A stretch of DNA of 64,000 nt from Luidia sarsii (GCA_949987565.1 OX465114.1:7656933-7720932); one strand, 5' to 3'. Counted from the stretch's first letter, positions 29,261 to 39,600 are shown. Translations and numbers: made by a program. Notes: generated by a model not told the origin, from the letters alone.

Positions 29261-32200
29261 AAAATCATCATACTGTGTTCGATTTCAGATTTTTCACTAC
29301 TAATGGATAGATTATTCCAAGGCCTGTTAGCAGGCAAAGTTTTACATTCGTCAATATAATAATGAAGGAGATATTAAAAAGCGAAGTGTATTTTTCATTC
29401 CAGCTGCTGTCCGCCGACTGACTGTTGTGTACTGCTGTCTGCACACACAAGCTGCCTGAGTGACTGAGGTTGGTTCTTTTTGCTTGATCATAAAATCATC
29501 ATACTGTGTTTGATTTCAGATTTTTCACTACTGATGGATAGATCTTTCCAAGGCCTGTTAGCAGGCCAAGTTTTACATTCGTCAATATAATAATGAAGGA
29601 GATATTCACGTGCAAAGTGTATTTTTCTTTCCAGCTGCTGTCCGCCGACTGACTGTTGTGTACTGCTGTCTGCACGCACAAGCTGCCTAAGTGACTGAGG
29701 TTGGTTCTTTTTGCTTGATCATAAAATCATCATACTGTGTTCGATTTCAGATTTTTCACTACTAATGGATAGATTATTCCAAGGCCTGTTAGCAGGCAAA
29801 GTTTTACATTCGTCAATATAATAATGAAGGAGATATTAAAAAGCGAAGTGTATTTTTCATTCCAGCTGCTGTCCGCCGACTGACTGTTGTGTACTGCTGT
29901 CTGCACACACAAGCTGCCTGAGTGACTGAGGTTGGTTCTTTTTGCTTGATCATAAAATCATCATACTGTGTTTGATTTCAGATTTTTCACTACTGATGGA
30001 TAGATCTTTCCAAGGCCTGTTATCAGGCCAAGTTTTACATTCGTCAATATAATAATGAAGGAGATATTACATGCAAAGTGTATTTTTCATTCCAGCTGCT
30101 GTCCGCCGACTTACTGTTGTGTACTGCTGTCTGCACACACAAGCTGCCTGAGTGACTGAGGTCGGTTCTTTTTGCTTGATCATAAAATCATCATATTGTG
30201 TTTGGTTTCAGATTTTTCACTACTGATGGATAGATCTTTCCAAGGCCTGTTAGCAGACCAAGTTTTAGCTTCGTCAAAATAATAATTAAGGAGATATTAA
30301 CGTGCAAAGTGTATTTTTCTTTCCAGCTGCTGTACGCCGACTGACTGTTGTGTACTGCTGTCTGCACACACAAGCGGCCTAAGTGACTGAGGTTGGTTCT
30401 TTTTGCTTGATCGTAAAATCATCATACTGTGTTATATTTCAGATTTGTCACTACTGATGGATAGATCTTTCCAAGGCCTGTTAGCAGGCCAAGTTTTACA
30501 TTCGTCAATATAATAATGAAGGAGATATTAACGTGCAAAGTGTATTTTTCTTTCCAGCTGCTGTACGCCGACTGACTGTTGTTTACTGCTGTCTGCACAC
30601 ACAAGCTGTCTAAGTGACTGAGGTTGGTTCTTTTTGCTTGATGATAAAATAATCATACTGTGTTCGACTTCAGATTTTTCACTACTGATGGATAGATCTT
30701 TCCAAGGCCTGTTAGCAGGCCAAGTTTTACATTCGTCAATATAATAATGAAGGAGATATTACCGTGCAAAGTGTATTTTTCTTTCCAGCTGCTGTCCGCC
30801 GATTGACTGCTGTGTACTGCTGTCTGCACACACAAGCTGCCTAAGTGACTGAGGTTGGTTCTTTTTGCATGATCATAAAATCATCATAGTATATTTGATT
30901 TCAGATTTTTCACTACTGATGGATAGATTATTCCAAGGCCTGTTAGCAGGCCAAGTTTTACACTCGTCAATATAGTAATGCAGGAGATAATAACGTGCAA
31001 AGTGTATTTTTCTTTCCAGCTGCTGTCCGCCGACTGACTGTTGTGTACTGCTGTCTGCACGCACAAGCTGCTTAAGTGACTGAGGTTGGTTCTTTTTGCT
31101 TGATCCTAAAATCATCATACTGTGTTAGATTTCAGATTTTTCACTACTGATGGATAGATCATTCCAAGGCCTGTTAGCAGGCCAAGTTTTACATTCGTCA
31201 ATATAATAATGAAGGAGATATTAAAGTGAAAAGTGTATTTTTCTTTCCAGCTGCTGTCCGCCGACTGACTGTTGTGTACTGCTGTCTGCACGCACAAGCT
31301 GCCTAAGTGACTGAGGTTGGTTCTTTTTGCTTGATCATAAAATCATCATACTGTGTTCGATTTCAGATTTTTCACTACTAATGGATAGATTATTCCAAGG
31401 CCTGTTAGCAGGCAAAGTTTTACATTCGTCAATATAATAATGAAGGAGATATTAAAAAGCGAAGTGTATTTTTCATTCCAGCTGCTGTCCGCCGACTGAC
31501 TGTTGTGTACTGCTGTCTGCACACACAAGCTGCCTGAGTGACTGAGGTTGGTTCTTTTTGCTTGATCATAAAATCATCATACTGTGTTTGATTTCAGATT
31601 TTTCACTACTGATGGATAGATCTTTCCAAGGCCTGTTAGCAGGCCAAGTTTTACATTCGTCAATATAATAATGAAGGAGATATTCACGTGCAAAGTCTAT
31701 TTTTCTTTTCAGCTGCTGTCCGCCGACTGACTGTTGTGTACTGCTGTCTGCACACACAAGCTGCCTAAGTGACTAAGGTTGGTTCTTTTTGCTTGATCAT
31801 AAAATCATCATACTGTGTTCGATTTCAGATTTTTCACTACTAATGGATAGATTATTCCAAGGCCTGTTAGCAGGCAAAGTTTTACATTCGTCAATATAAT
31901 AATGAAGGAGATATTACATGCAAAGTGTATTTTTCATTCCAGCTGCTGTCCGCCGACTTACTGTTGTGTACTGCTGTCTGCACACACAAGCTGCCTGAGT
32001 GACTGAGGTCGGTTCTTTTTGCTTGATCATAAAATCATCATATTGTGTTTGGTTTCAGATTTTTCACTACTGATGGATAGATCTTTCCAAGGCCTGTTAG
32101 CAGACCAAGTTTTAGCTTCGTCAAAATAATAATTAAGGAGATATTAACGTGCAAAGTGTATTTTTCTTTCCAGCTGCTGTACGCCGACTGACTGTTGTAT

Positions 32201-33150
32201 ACTGCTGTCTGCACACACAAGCTGCCTAAGTGACTGAGGTTGGTTCTTTTTGCTTGATCGTAAAATCATCATACTGTGTTATATTTCAGATTTGTCACTA
32301 CTGATGGATAGATCTTTCCAAGGCCTGTTAGCAGGCCAAGTTTTACATTCGTCAATATAGTAATGAAGGAGATATTAACGTGCAAAGTGTATTTTTCATT
32401 CCAGCTGCTGTCCGCCGACTGATTGTTGTGTACTGCTGTCTGCACACACAAGCTGCCTAAGTGACTGAGGTTGGTTCTTTTTGCATGATCATAAAGTCAT
32501 CATGGTATGTTTGATTTCAGATTTTTCACTACTGATGGATAGATTATTCCAAGGCCTGTTAGCAGGCCAAGTTTTACATTCGTCAATATAATAATGAAGG
32601 AGATATTAACGTGCAAAGTGTATTTTTCTTTCCAGCTTCTGTCCGCCGACTGACTGTTGTGTACTGCTGTCTGCACGCACAAGCTGCCTAAGTGACTGAG
32701 GTTGGTTCTTTTTGCTTGATCATAAAATCATCATACTGTGTTATATTTCAGATTTGTCACTACTGATGGATAGATCTTTCCAAGGCCTGTTAGTAGACCG
32801 AGTTTTAGCTTCGTCAATATAATAATGACGGAGATATTAAAGTGAAAAGTGTATTTTTCCTTCCAGCTGCTATCCGCCGACTGACGGTTGTGCACTGCTG
32901 TCTGCACACACAAGCTGCCTAAGTGACTGAGGTTGGTTCTTTTTGCTTGATCATAAAATCATCATAGTAAGTTTGATTTCAGATTTTTCACTACTGATGG
33001 ATAGATCTTTTCAAGGCCTGTTAGCAGGCCAAGTTTTACAATCGTCAATATAGTAATGAAGGAGATATTAACGTGCAAAGTGTATTTTTCATTCCAGCTG
33101 CTGTCCGCCGACTGACTGTTGTGTACTGCTGTCTGCACACACAAGCTGCC
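26680..33150. repeat. 17-unit higher-order duplication (~3,925 bp)
   Basis: Markers at 26,728, 26,959, 27,190, 27,421, 27,641, 28,113, 28,344, 28,575, 28,806 and 29,037 recur 3,925 bp downstream, at 30,653 through 32,962. The offset is 17 x 231 minus 2. The second copy ends shortly before the array does. Confidence 0.82.
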
Positions 33151-33732
33151 TGAGTGACTGAGGTTGGTTCTTTTTGCTTGATCATAAAATCATTATAGTA
33201 TGTTTGATTTCAGATTTTTCACTACTGATGGATAGATTATTCCAAGGCCTGTTAGCAGGCCAAGTTTTACACTCGTCAATATAGTAATGCAGGAGATAAT
33301 AACGTGCAAATTGTATTTTTCTTTCCAGCTGCTGTCCGCCGACTGACTGTTGTGTACTGCTGTCTGCACACACAAGCTGCCTAAGTGACTGAGGTTGGTT
33401 CTTTTTGCTTGATCATAAAATCATCATATTGTGTTTGATTTCAGATTTTTCACTAGTGATGGATAGATTATTCCAAGGGCTTTTAGCAGGCCAAGTTTTA
33501 CATTCGTCAATATAATAATGAAGGAGATATTACCATGCAAAGTGTATTTTTCTTTCCAGCTGCTGTCTGCCGACTGACTGTTGTGTACTGCTGTCTGCAC
33601 ACACAAGCTGCCTAAGTGAGTGAGGTTGGTTCTTTTTGCTTGATCATAAAATCATCATACTGTGTTCGATTTCAGATATTTCACTTCTGATGGATAGAAC
33701 TTTCCAAGGCCTGTTAGCAGGCCAAGTTTTAG

Positions 33733-33880
33733 ATGCCGTTCTCTGAAATTGATTTTGTTTTTCGGGCCATGGTGTTATTTGGTAGAAATATTTCCATTGA
33801 CTTACACTACATAAAACATATCATCTAAAGTGAATAATGTATTTTTTAGGAATTATTTTGCATAATTAGCTCATTAAAGT
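33733..33880. repeat. Left member of an inverted repeat pair, abutting the satellite
   Basis: Starting at the base where the satellite stops, this ~148-bp segment matches the reverse complement of 37,528-37,651. Shared stretches include CCGTTCTCT, GGGCCATGGTGT, TTGACTTACACTACATAAAA and GAATTATTTTNCATAATTA. The left member carries about 17 extra bases in its middle. The pair could be the ends of one ~3.9-kb element or two separate insertions of one short repeat; I see no transposase between them. Confidence 0.75.
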
Positions 33881-34019
33881 CAATTGCAATGCATTTTGGA
33901 ATTATTTTTTATTATTTCAAATAAAACTATGCTGTCAGTAAATTACATCCATGCATTTTTCAGAATTTTAAACTACGGGAAAGAGTGTTAAAAAAATATT
34001 TTAGTTTGGAAGGGGGAGC

Positions 34020-34056
34020 AGCCACGCCCCGTGGAGGACGTCCTTGGTGACGTCAG
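34020..34056. promoter_or_regulatory. Cluster of three short palindromes including a CRE-type site
   Basis: Within 34 bp lie CCACG-CCC-CGTGG (34,022-34,034), GGACGTCC (34,036-34,043) and TGACGTCA (34,048-34,055). TGACGTCA is the consensus full CRE site bound by CREB/ATF bZIP factors. The block is GC-richer than its AT-rich surroundings. No confirmed transcription start lies next to it, so a promoter role is inference. Confidence 0.35.
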
Positions 34057-34081
34057 CGGATGAAGACTCGATCCATTACTC

Positions 34082-34649
34082 TTGTCGGGGAACTATTGTA
34101 TTGTGTGTTCTTATATACCAACAGTCAGTGCACGTTTTTTAAGAGAACCGATTTCGGGAGTAAATATCCACAAACCCGTTGACACGCCAGTAAGATTCGT
34201 TGTTGAAGATTGCAGCAGTGAAATTAACATGTATTTAGACCCTGACACGACCGAAATAATCCGACCAGTCAAATCATGCAGTGCAGTGTCCATTTCGAAG
34301 CTTGTTTTCACGGAGACCATCCGGGCTCTTACGTGTATGGTTTGGCAACGTGTTCCCGTCTGTGGCCATGGGAAAACTATTTTCAGAATCTCTATCCTTG
34401 TTTTCGACTGAGAATTATTCTGATTCCGAAGAAAAAGCTTGTCGAAAGGCGTCTCGGCCAACAAAATTGTCAGGTTTTTCTCGCCAAGAAAAAAGGCTCC
34501 AAAAACGTGCATTATCTACTGAACGCGTCGGGGAATCTCTCCGACTATATAAGTGCTACGGCTTTCGCGGGGAGAGAACAAAATATCTGCGTTCATCCAG
34601 TGACGTAAAGATTCGCGCCCTCAAAAACTACGAGTATAATTTTAATTAA
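34082..34649. other. GC-richer block with overlapping open frames, no recognised gene
   Basis: Several frames are open here: plus-strand 34,276-34,608 (110 residues, ATG start), plus-strand 34,281-34,649 (GTG start, basic C-terminal half) and minus-strand 34,111-34,512 (133 residues, ATG start). I recognise no domain in any of them. A TATATAAG motif sits at 34,546-34,553. The block could be part of an exon or of an old mobile element between the inverted repeats at 33.7 and 37.6 kb. Mutual overlap of frames means at most one is real. Confidence 0.2.
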
Positions 34650-35240
34650 TTAAAAATGCTTCTAATAAGCTTGAAACACAAAATATATAATTGATCTTGA
34701 AATATAACGTACCAATGAACATTTTAATGCCAAATCATGATTTTCAATTTTTTGCACTTCAGTTGACCTTTAATTTATCGGATTTCTGTTAGATTCATAT
34801 GTTCTTCCGTTTGGCTTAGGCCTAATCATCCCAAGAAAAACACCCCTAGATTGTGTAGCCGTGCGTCCAGCTTACTTTCTGCAATGATTTTGGGACGTAT
34901 CGTCCGCTTCCACGTCGGAATGGTGTCATTTTCCAATTCCCCCGAATTACACCGAAATAACCCCTTGCGCAATGAAATTTATAGGCATCACTTATTCTAT
35001 TTGTGCCCCTACATTCTGCCCAATACCCTTTCATTTATCCCTTTCCACTGCACACAGTCCTCTGTGAAAAACGTAAGGCATGCAGTAAGTCACTGACAAG
35101 GATAATTATTAACAATACACATATGTGTGTGTTTATACAGATGATTTATTACTTGCTATCTAATCGAAACATGATACATGTGCCAAAACAAAATCAAAAT
35201 TAAGGCATAGGCCTATCTTGTTAAAATAATTTAAGAAATT
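34650..35240. other. AT-rich stretch without recognisable feature
   Basis: No convincing exon, RNA gene or repeat was found here. Short open frames at 34,846-35,203 overlap on both strands and show no family signature. Confidence 0.5.
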
Positions 35241-35242
35241 GA

Positions 35243-35340
35243 TAAAAAAAAATTGACAGGGACTTGAACCCGAGACCTCTGGACTAACATACGAGTGCTC
35301 TTCCATTTCAGCTATCAAGACCTTAGATGGTGGCCTCCCA
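35243..35340 (-). mobile_element. tRNA-derived SINE-like copy
   Basis: On the minus strand the sequence reads as a tRNA-like head. A degenerate A box, GATAGCTGAAATGG, lies at 35,303-35,316, and a near-consensus B box, GGTTCAAGTCC, at 35,260-35,270. A T-run (plus-strand A-run at 35,245-35,252) follows, as in a Pol III terminator. The D-stem keeps three of four pairs; the anticodon arm is not convincing, so a working tRNA is unlikely. The upstream GGAGGCCACCATCTAA is shared with copies at 35.46 and 39.66 kb, which supports a SINE family. Confidence 0.6.
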
Positions 35341-35470
35341 AAATAAAATTAAACTAGGCTTTTCCGGGGTGATCCCTACTGGAGATATAAGGCAGTTTTG
35401 TTGAATTGCTTCTGACTGGCGCCCCGCCCCAGCAAAGACTAGTTGACTATTTTGGAGGCCACCATCTAAA
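35323..35470. mobile_element. Fold-back element (~148 bp) between two tRNA-like heads
   Basis: TTAGATGGTGGCCTCC at 35,324-35,339 is the exact inverse of GGAGGCCACCATCTAA at 35,453-35,468. Weaker pairing continues inward for about 25 more bases (AAACTAGGCTTTT against the inverse of CAAAGACTAGTT). The element joins two SINE-like heads pointing away from each other. It may be a MITE-like fold-back or two SINE copies inserted head to head. Confidence 0.6.
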
Positions 35471-35535
35471 AGCTGGATAGCCCAGATGGTGAGGTCTTTT
35501 GTAAAAAAGATCATCGGTTTAGTGCCGGATGAATT
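35453..35535 (+). mobile_element. tRNA-headed SINE-like copy (partial, plus strand)
   Basis: GGCCACCATCTAAAAGCTGG is followed by ATAGCCCAGATGGTGAGG, which resembles a tRNA D-arm and A box. No B box is seen downstream, so only the head is kept. The same head occurs inverted at 35,338 and at 39,660. Confidence 0.45.
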
Positions 35536-35539
35536 CATC

Positions 35540-36820
35540 TGACTTATAAAATGTCCCGCTGTAGAAAGCCGATTGTACTGGACTCTGGGGTGAACAATTC
35601 ACAATGGGTAACCGGTGGAAACGTCATCGGACGGGTCAAATCATGTGATACCCAACCGATGATCTTTTTACCTTTTTTTTTTACATTTGTGTGTAAGTAA
35701 TGATTGCAGTGTCTAAATATAATCATTTCCACGCTCGGAAGTGTAAGGTTTATGACTAACTTTACACAAAGTCTTATGTAAAACCCTAAAACCGAACAAT
35801 GCACTCCAAGACCATTGTACATTAACCTAGAGGTCTTGGATTTATTTTTTTAGCAAATTGTTCAAAAGTTCCCAGTCAGTTTTTCTTTGGTTTGTTCGAC
35901 TAAATTATATTACACCACAGACACGTCAATCGTATGTTTTCCGTAATTTAACAATGGAAGGTAATATACATTTTAAAATGGCTATAATACGCACTAAAAT
36001 TCATCACGAAACTATTTAGGAGGTTTTGATTTAAGGGGCTTATCGTTTTTGTTTGATGGTATCTTGTTTCCATGGAAATGACTCTTGTTCACAATTTGTA
36101 CAATTGTCAATTCACAGTTTTTATTCTCCTCATACTTCTCAACTTGACCTTTTTGCGAATGTTCAACTTCTCCCTCTCTCGTACATGAGCATTGAATAGA
36201 AAAGGGGCTTAGTTAACGTATTAATATTGTCTCCAAATTTGTTATGATGTAAAAATTATGGCTTATTTGTTCAGCAAGCACTTCTGACTCATTCAGTTCG
36301 TTTGGTTTTTTATGCTTTTGATTTTATGCTAACCCCTTTTCATATTCTCTGGCAAATTATATTTTACTAGCTTTCGATCAATTTCAAAATTCCAGACAAA
36401 AATGTCATGAATGATTATAAACATAAAGTCACCATCCACTAATTATTTACAAGTTTGTGTTCAACTGGTCACGTTAGTCGTGCTCAAACCGACGTGATTC
36501 TAAAAATAGAGATCACTATTGGTTTAGATATTGAAATATTTCCTTTGTGATTATCCGGTTTGGGGAACAAATCAAGTTTAATTTTAAGATTCAACTAGGC
36601 TTTGCAGACAACGAAATCTTCATGTACATATTTCTCTTGATTGCAAATCTCGAATTTCGACAACGAAAACAATGATAAGATACGATAATAAGCAAGCGTT
36701 AAAATGATTAAGCATCTTCTAATATTTACACATTTCAAATCATTCGTGTCATTGGTACTACGAGCCGACCTGTCGGCGTGAAATTTTAAAGGTTTTCCGT
36801 CAAGATAAGTTTTGTTCTCC
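35540..36820. other. AT-rich stretch without recognisable gene
   Basis: Open frames at 35,544-35,822 and 36,595-36,822 (minus strand) show no family motif and no exon-like borders that I could defend. No tandem repeats seen. Confidence 0.5.
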
Positions 36821-36825
36821 ATATC

Positions 36826-37275
36826 AAAATCATGGATATATCTTTAGCTCGGTTATCCAGGTAAGCTAATAAAAATAAGATTATGTTAAAAGTTTCAGAC
36901 TAAAAACGCCGTTTTTCAATTCTTGAAATGACTAGCCACCTCGTTGTACCATTAACATCATTTCTTGTTATTGTCTAATCTCGTTTACACGTATAATTTA
37001 TAGGATAATCTAATAAATGTAAATACATATTTCAAAATGTCTTTACTGTACTTAAAATAGGTGCCACTAAAACCAGAATAATGAGCCGTCAATTGATCTC
37101 TGTTCACACATTTCAGTTTTTAACGTTATTCCTGAATTCAAACAACATGCTTGTGAGATCAAAAATATCTACTACTTGTTCACAAAGGTTTATTTTTGTC
37201 CACATGAAAACTACAGAAAAATCTTCAGCTCGGATATCCAGGTAGTCCAAACAAATTACCCGTTAAATGTTTCAA
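36826..37275. repeat. Direct repeat pair spaced ~375 bp
   Basis: ATCTTTAGCTCGGTTATCCA at about 36,838 is echoed by ATCTTCAGCTCGGATATCCA at about 37,211. In both copies a GGTA..AAAGTTTCA-like stretch follows and a TTTTGTCC/TTTTGTTCTCC-like stretch precedes. Diverged copies of an unknown repeat. Confidence 0.5.
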
Positions 37276-37527
37276 CCTCAAAGAGCCGTGTTATTTTGAC
37301 CATCTCAACGCCAGGGACGGATTCAGCCCCCTCTCAAATCTCAGTCGTTCAATAATGGATTCAAATGATATTTGGCAAGGCAATAGATAAATAAATAGCT
37401 CATTAATTAGGAATGACTTCCCTTTTTTTTAAGAGAATTTTATCAAATTTCCTTTTTTGAAATGATTGTCCCCAATTTGCATAAATTTACAATGATAATG
37501 AAACATGAACGATAATTGTAAACATGA

Positions 37528-37651
37528 GTATTAATGTGATAATTATGGAAAATAATTCGTTAAAAAATGCGCTTTGGATGCTTTGCTTTTATGTAGTGTA
37601 AGTCAAAACTACACCATGGCCCAGAAAAATGTTCATTGTAAGAGAACGGGA
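37528..37651. repeat. Right member of the inverted repeat pair
   Basis: Reverse complement of the segment beginning at 33,733. ACACCATGGCCCAGAAAAAT and GTAGTGTAAGTCAA are the most conserved blocks. See the left member for interpretation. Confidence 0.75.
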
Positions 37652-37764
37652 CCACCAATTTTAACAAAACTGGTCCCAAAAGATGCCTAATAATATGGCC
37701 AAATAAATCATACAGCCTCAACACGCTCAAAAAATATCAAAGAGACGCTTTGAAAAAAATACAG

Positions 37765-37781
37765 TGGGCGGAATCCGCCCA
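37765..37781. other. Short perfect hairpin
   Basis: TGGGCGG-AAT-CCGCCCA forms a 7-bp perfect GC-rich stem with a 3-nt loop, in otherwise AT-rich DNA. No gene end lies next to it, so its role is unknown. Confidence 0.5.
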
Positions 37782-37789
37782 TGGCTCTT

Positions 37790-38600
37790 TCGGGGTTTAT
37801 AGCAAAAACGTTCTGTATTCAATATTCTAAAATTATATATCACATTGGTGTACAATTGACGATCATAGTGTCTAATCACTTGTTAATATATATACAGTGT
37901 TCCTTATCAAACATAATAAAAAAGAATGGTATCATCGAAATTTGATCGATGTAATTAACATTCTAGGTGCCTACAAAGCAGCAATAATGTGCCGTCTATT
38001 GACATGAATACGTTGACAATTTGACCAATAACAACGCGCAATTTAAGGTCCGACAAATTGCCGCCAAATTGTTCGACATAACGTTTTAAATTGTGTATTT
38101 TAACTACACACTTGTTCATGTGTTTACTTTTGTTTCGTATGTACCGGGCAAATCCTTTGCAAACCCGAGTTCTTTTCTTAACCATGGTCAAGCAGTGCTT
38201 ATATTTTCATTGCAAGATACCCTGGCAAGAGAGGAAATTTATATTTGTTGCCTTTTCCAAAACAAAGTCTAACGGAGAGAAGTGCTTTCGGTGGTTGCGG
38301 GCGTGCAGTGGGCGCGCACGCACGGCGTACGGGAGATTTTGACACGTTGTGTGCATGTGTGCGGTTGCTTGGCCGTTGCTATGGTGGGCGTGGGTTACTG
38401 GATCGGTCTATTCACTAACTGCTGAACATTCCCCCAAAAAAGATTTATTTATAATTATTAGTCGTTCATTGAAACAATCTGCTTTTGAGATACGTTGACG
38501 AAATACGATACGAAATTTTCACAAATTATCAAAACTCAAGATTAATTGATAAATTCCTAATACTTTCACTTGTAAATTAAATTAAATTAAAACAGCATTT
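37790..38600. other. No recognisable gene; small CpG-rich patch
   Basis: A CpG-rich patch near 38,285-38,400 (GGGCGCGCACGCACGGCGTA) stands out from its surroundings. Open frames at 37,955-38,191 (minus) and 38,091-38,342 (plus) overlap each other and match nothing I recognise. Confidence 0.4.
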
Positions 38601-38699
38601 GTTTATATTTTGGCCTGGTTAAAAGCAAAAGCAAAATTGACTTTTCCTACGTCACCAAATTTGAAGACCCCGTTAAAACTCGTGATTGTATAATTGTCA

Positions 38700-39005
38700 G
38701 CGATTGTTGCTCTCCTACCCCCATAATTTGCATGATATAAAGATGTCGTATGCCCGCGTTTAAATGTCGTATACCTTGCACGTAGTGCTGAGTTCACTGA
38801 ACGGTCAAGCCGAGGGTTATCGTTTGGATACGTAATCACCGATTCCTTGAGGATGCAAACGTCCTCGCAAAATGTAACGTAGTTCACAGTGACTTGTGCA
38901 CATTCATCTAAGTCAGCTGCGCTGTGAATGAATAGAGTCCAGTCTGTACAATCAAAGCAGGCCTGGAGCCTCCGAATGCCCTTCTTAGTCCACTCAGGAA
39001 CACGA
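38700..39005 (-). mobile_element. LINE (CR1/L2-type) ORF2 remnant
   Basis: The minus strand has an open frame reading about 95 codons. It contains EWTKKGIRRLQACFDCTDW near 38,940-38,995, then YVTFCEDVCILKE, then ITYPNDNPRLDRSVN. This arrangement (CFDCTDW, then a YV.FCED core, then a YPN..P motif) is characteristic of the segment between the endonuclease and reverse transcriptase domains of CR1/L2/Jockey-group non-LTR retrotransposons. Similarity fades after LRARYTTFKRG, and no reverse transcriptase palm follows, so it is a truncated dead copy. Family placement is from recognition, not a search. Confidence 0.7.
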
Positions 39006-39068
39006 CCCTTGATTGAATTGATTTACTTTAATGGGTTAACATAATCACTCTCACGAACTCACACAAAA

Positions 39069-39140
39069 TAATGTTTCGATCCTAGCAGGACCTTTCTCAG
39101 AGTGCCCTGCCTTTGAGAAAGGTCCTGCTAGGCTCGAAAC
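39069..39140. repeat. Near-perfect hairpin built from two hammerhead-like motifs
   Basis: GTTTCGATCCTAGCAGGACC continuing through TTTCTCA is followed by a ~14-nt loop and then TGAGAAAGGTCCTGCTAGG continuing through CTCGAAAC. The 27-bp stem has one mismatch. Each arm read outward ends in CGAAAC, and the right arm continues GTCAGGCCC, which resembles the GAAA...GUC side of a hammerhead ribozyme core. The usual CUGANGA side is changed (TTGAGAA), so ribozyme activity is doubtful. A third, more diverged copy lies at 59,428-59,470 on the minus strand. Confidence 0.7.
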
Positions 39141-39169
39141 GTCAGGCCCACTAAATTTTAAGATTTGCA

Positions 39170-39600
39170 TTTTGGTTATTTTAATCAGTAAGCAGTTTGC
39201 AACATTTGTGTATCGCAAAATAATGTTGACAACGCCACCTTACGTCTTCCATGCATATGCAACTCCCGCTGTTCACATCCACATGTGTCCTATATTAGAT
39301 TAAAAGACACTTGGAAATAGGTCTGACATGTAACTGTAGGATTTAATAAACCCTGACACTTTACCTGCGCATACAAAGCGCATGGATTCTTATCAAAAGG
39401 CCGCTTCGAATCTTGCATGTGCGTTGCATTTTCAATCATAATTCTTAAAGATAAGATGTTCGCGATTGATTATTAAGCATACAACCCCATGCAATTCATC
39501 GTGTTTTTTCCCCACATGGTGTTTGATTGTCATGGACATGTGCGGATAGGGGTCGATTATGTATATTTTCTTTGAAAACAAATGGAAAACAAAACATGTA
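39170..39600. other. No recognisable feature
   Basis: AT-rich sequence with overlapping short minus-strand frames and no domain signatures or repeats. Confidence 0.45.

Larger units (their letters stand above)
1..33732. repeat. 231-bp satellite DNA array (~146 units)
   Basis: The block is one uninterrupted head-to-tail array of a 231-bp unit. Landmarks recur every 231 bp: TTCTTTTTGCTTGATCATAA, then CACTACTGATGGATAGATC, then GGCCTGTTAGCAGGCC, then GAAGGAGATATTAACGTG, then TTTTTCTTTCCAGCTGCTG. Single units range from about 229 to 233 bp. The array is cut by the left window edge, so its true length is unknown, and it ends at 33,732 in the middle of a unit. Units differ by scattered substitutions and fall into a left type and a right type. 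Each unit leaves a ~60-codon minus-strand open frame, but it begins at TTG or GTG rather than ATG and disappears in units with a single change at that position. I therefore treat the array as non-coding satellite. It could be pericentromeric, subtelomeric or interstitial; nothing here decides which. Confidence 0.97.

Noticed and set aside
159..33606. About 100 similar ~60-residue minus-strand open frames (CVQTAVHNSQSADSSWKEKY type) as a tandem gene family
   Set aside because: Nearly all open at TTG or GTG, not ATG. They vanish where one base changes (CACACGAG units), have no spacing signals of genes, and simply follow the 231-bp period, a multiple of three.
1..33732. 5S rRNA, histone or tRNA tandem gene cluster, or a hammerhead-bearing satellite
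   Set aside because: The unit contains no recognisable 5S, tRNA or histone sequence. CTGATGG occurs in the unit but without a partnered GAAA...GUC arrangement, so a hammerhead could not be supported.
34111..34512. 133-residue minus-strand gene
   Set aside because: It has an ATG but overlaps other open frames on the plus strand and shows no recognisable domain. I listed the block only as unassigned.
35253..35332. Functional tRNA gene on the minus strand
   Set aside because: The B box is good and a T-run follows, but the anticodon arm does not fold cleanly. The same leader occurs at other SINE-like copies.
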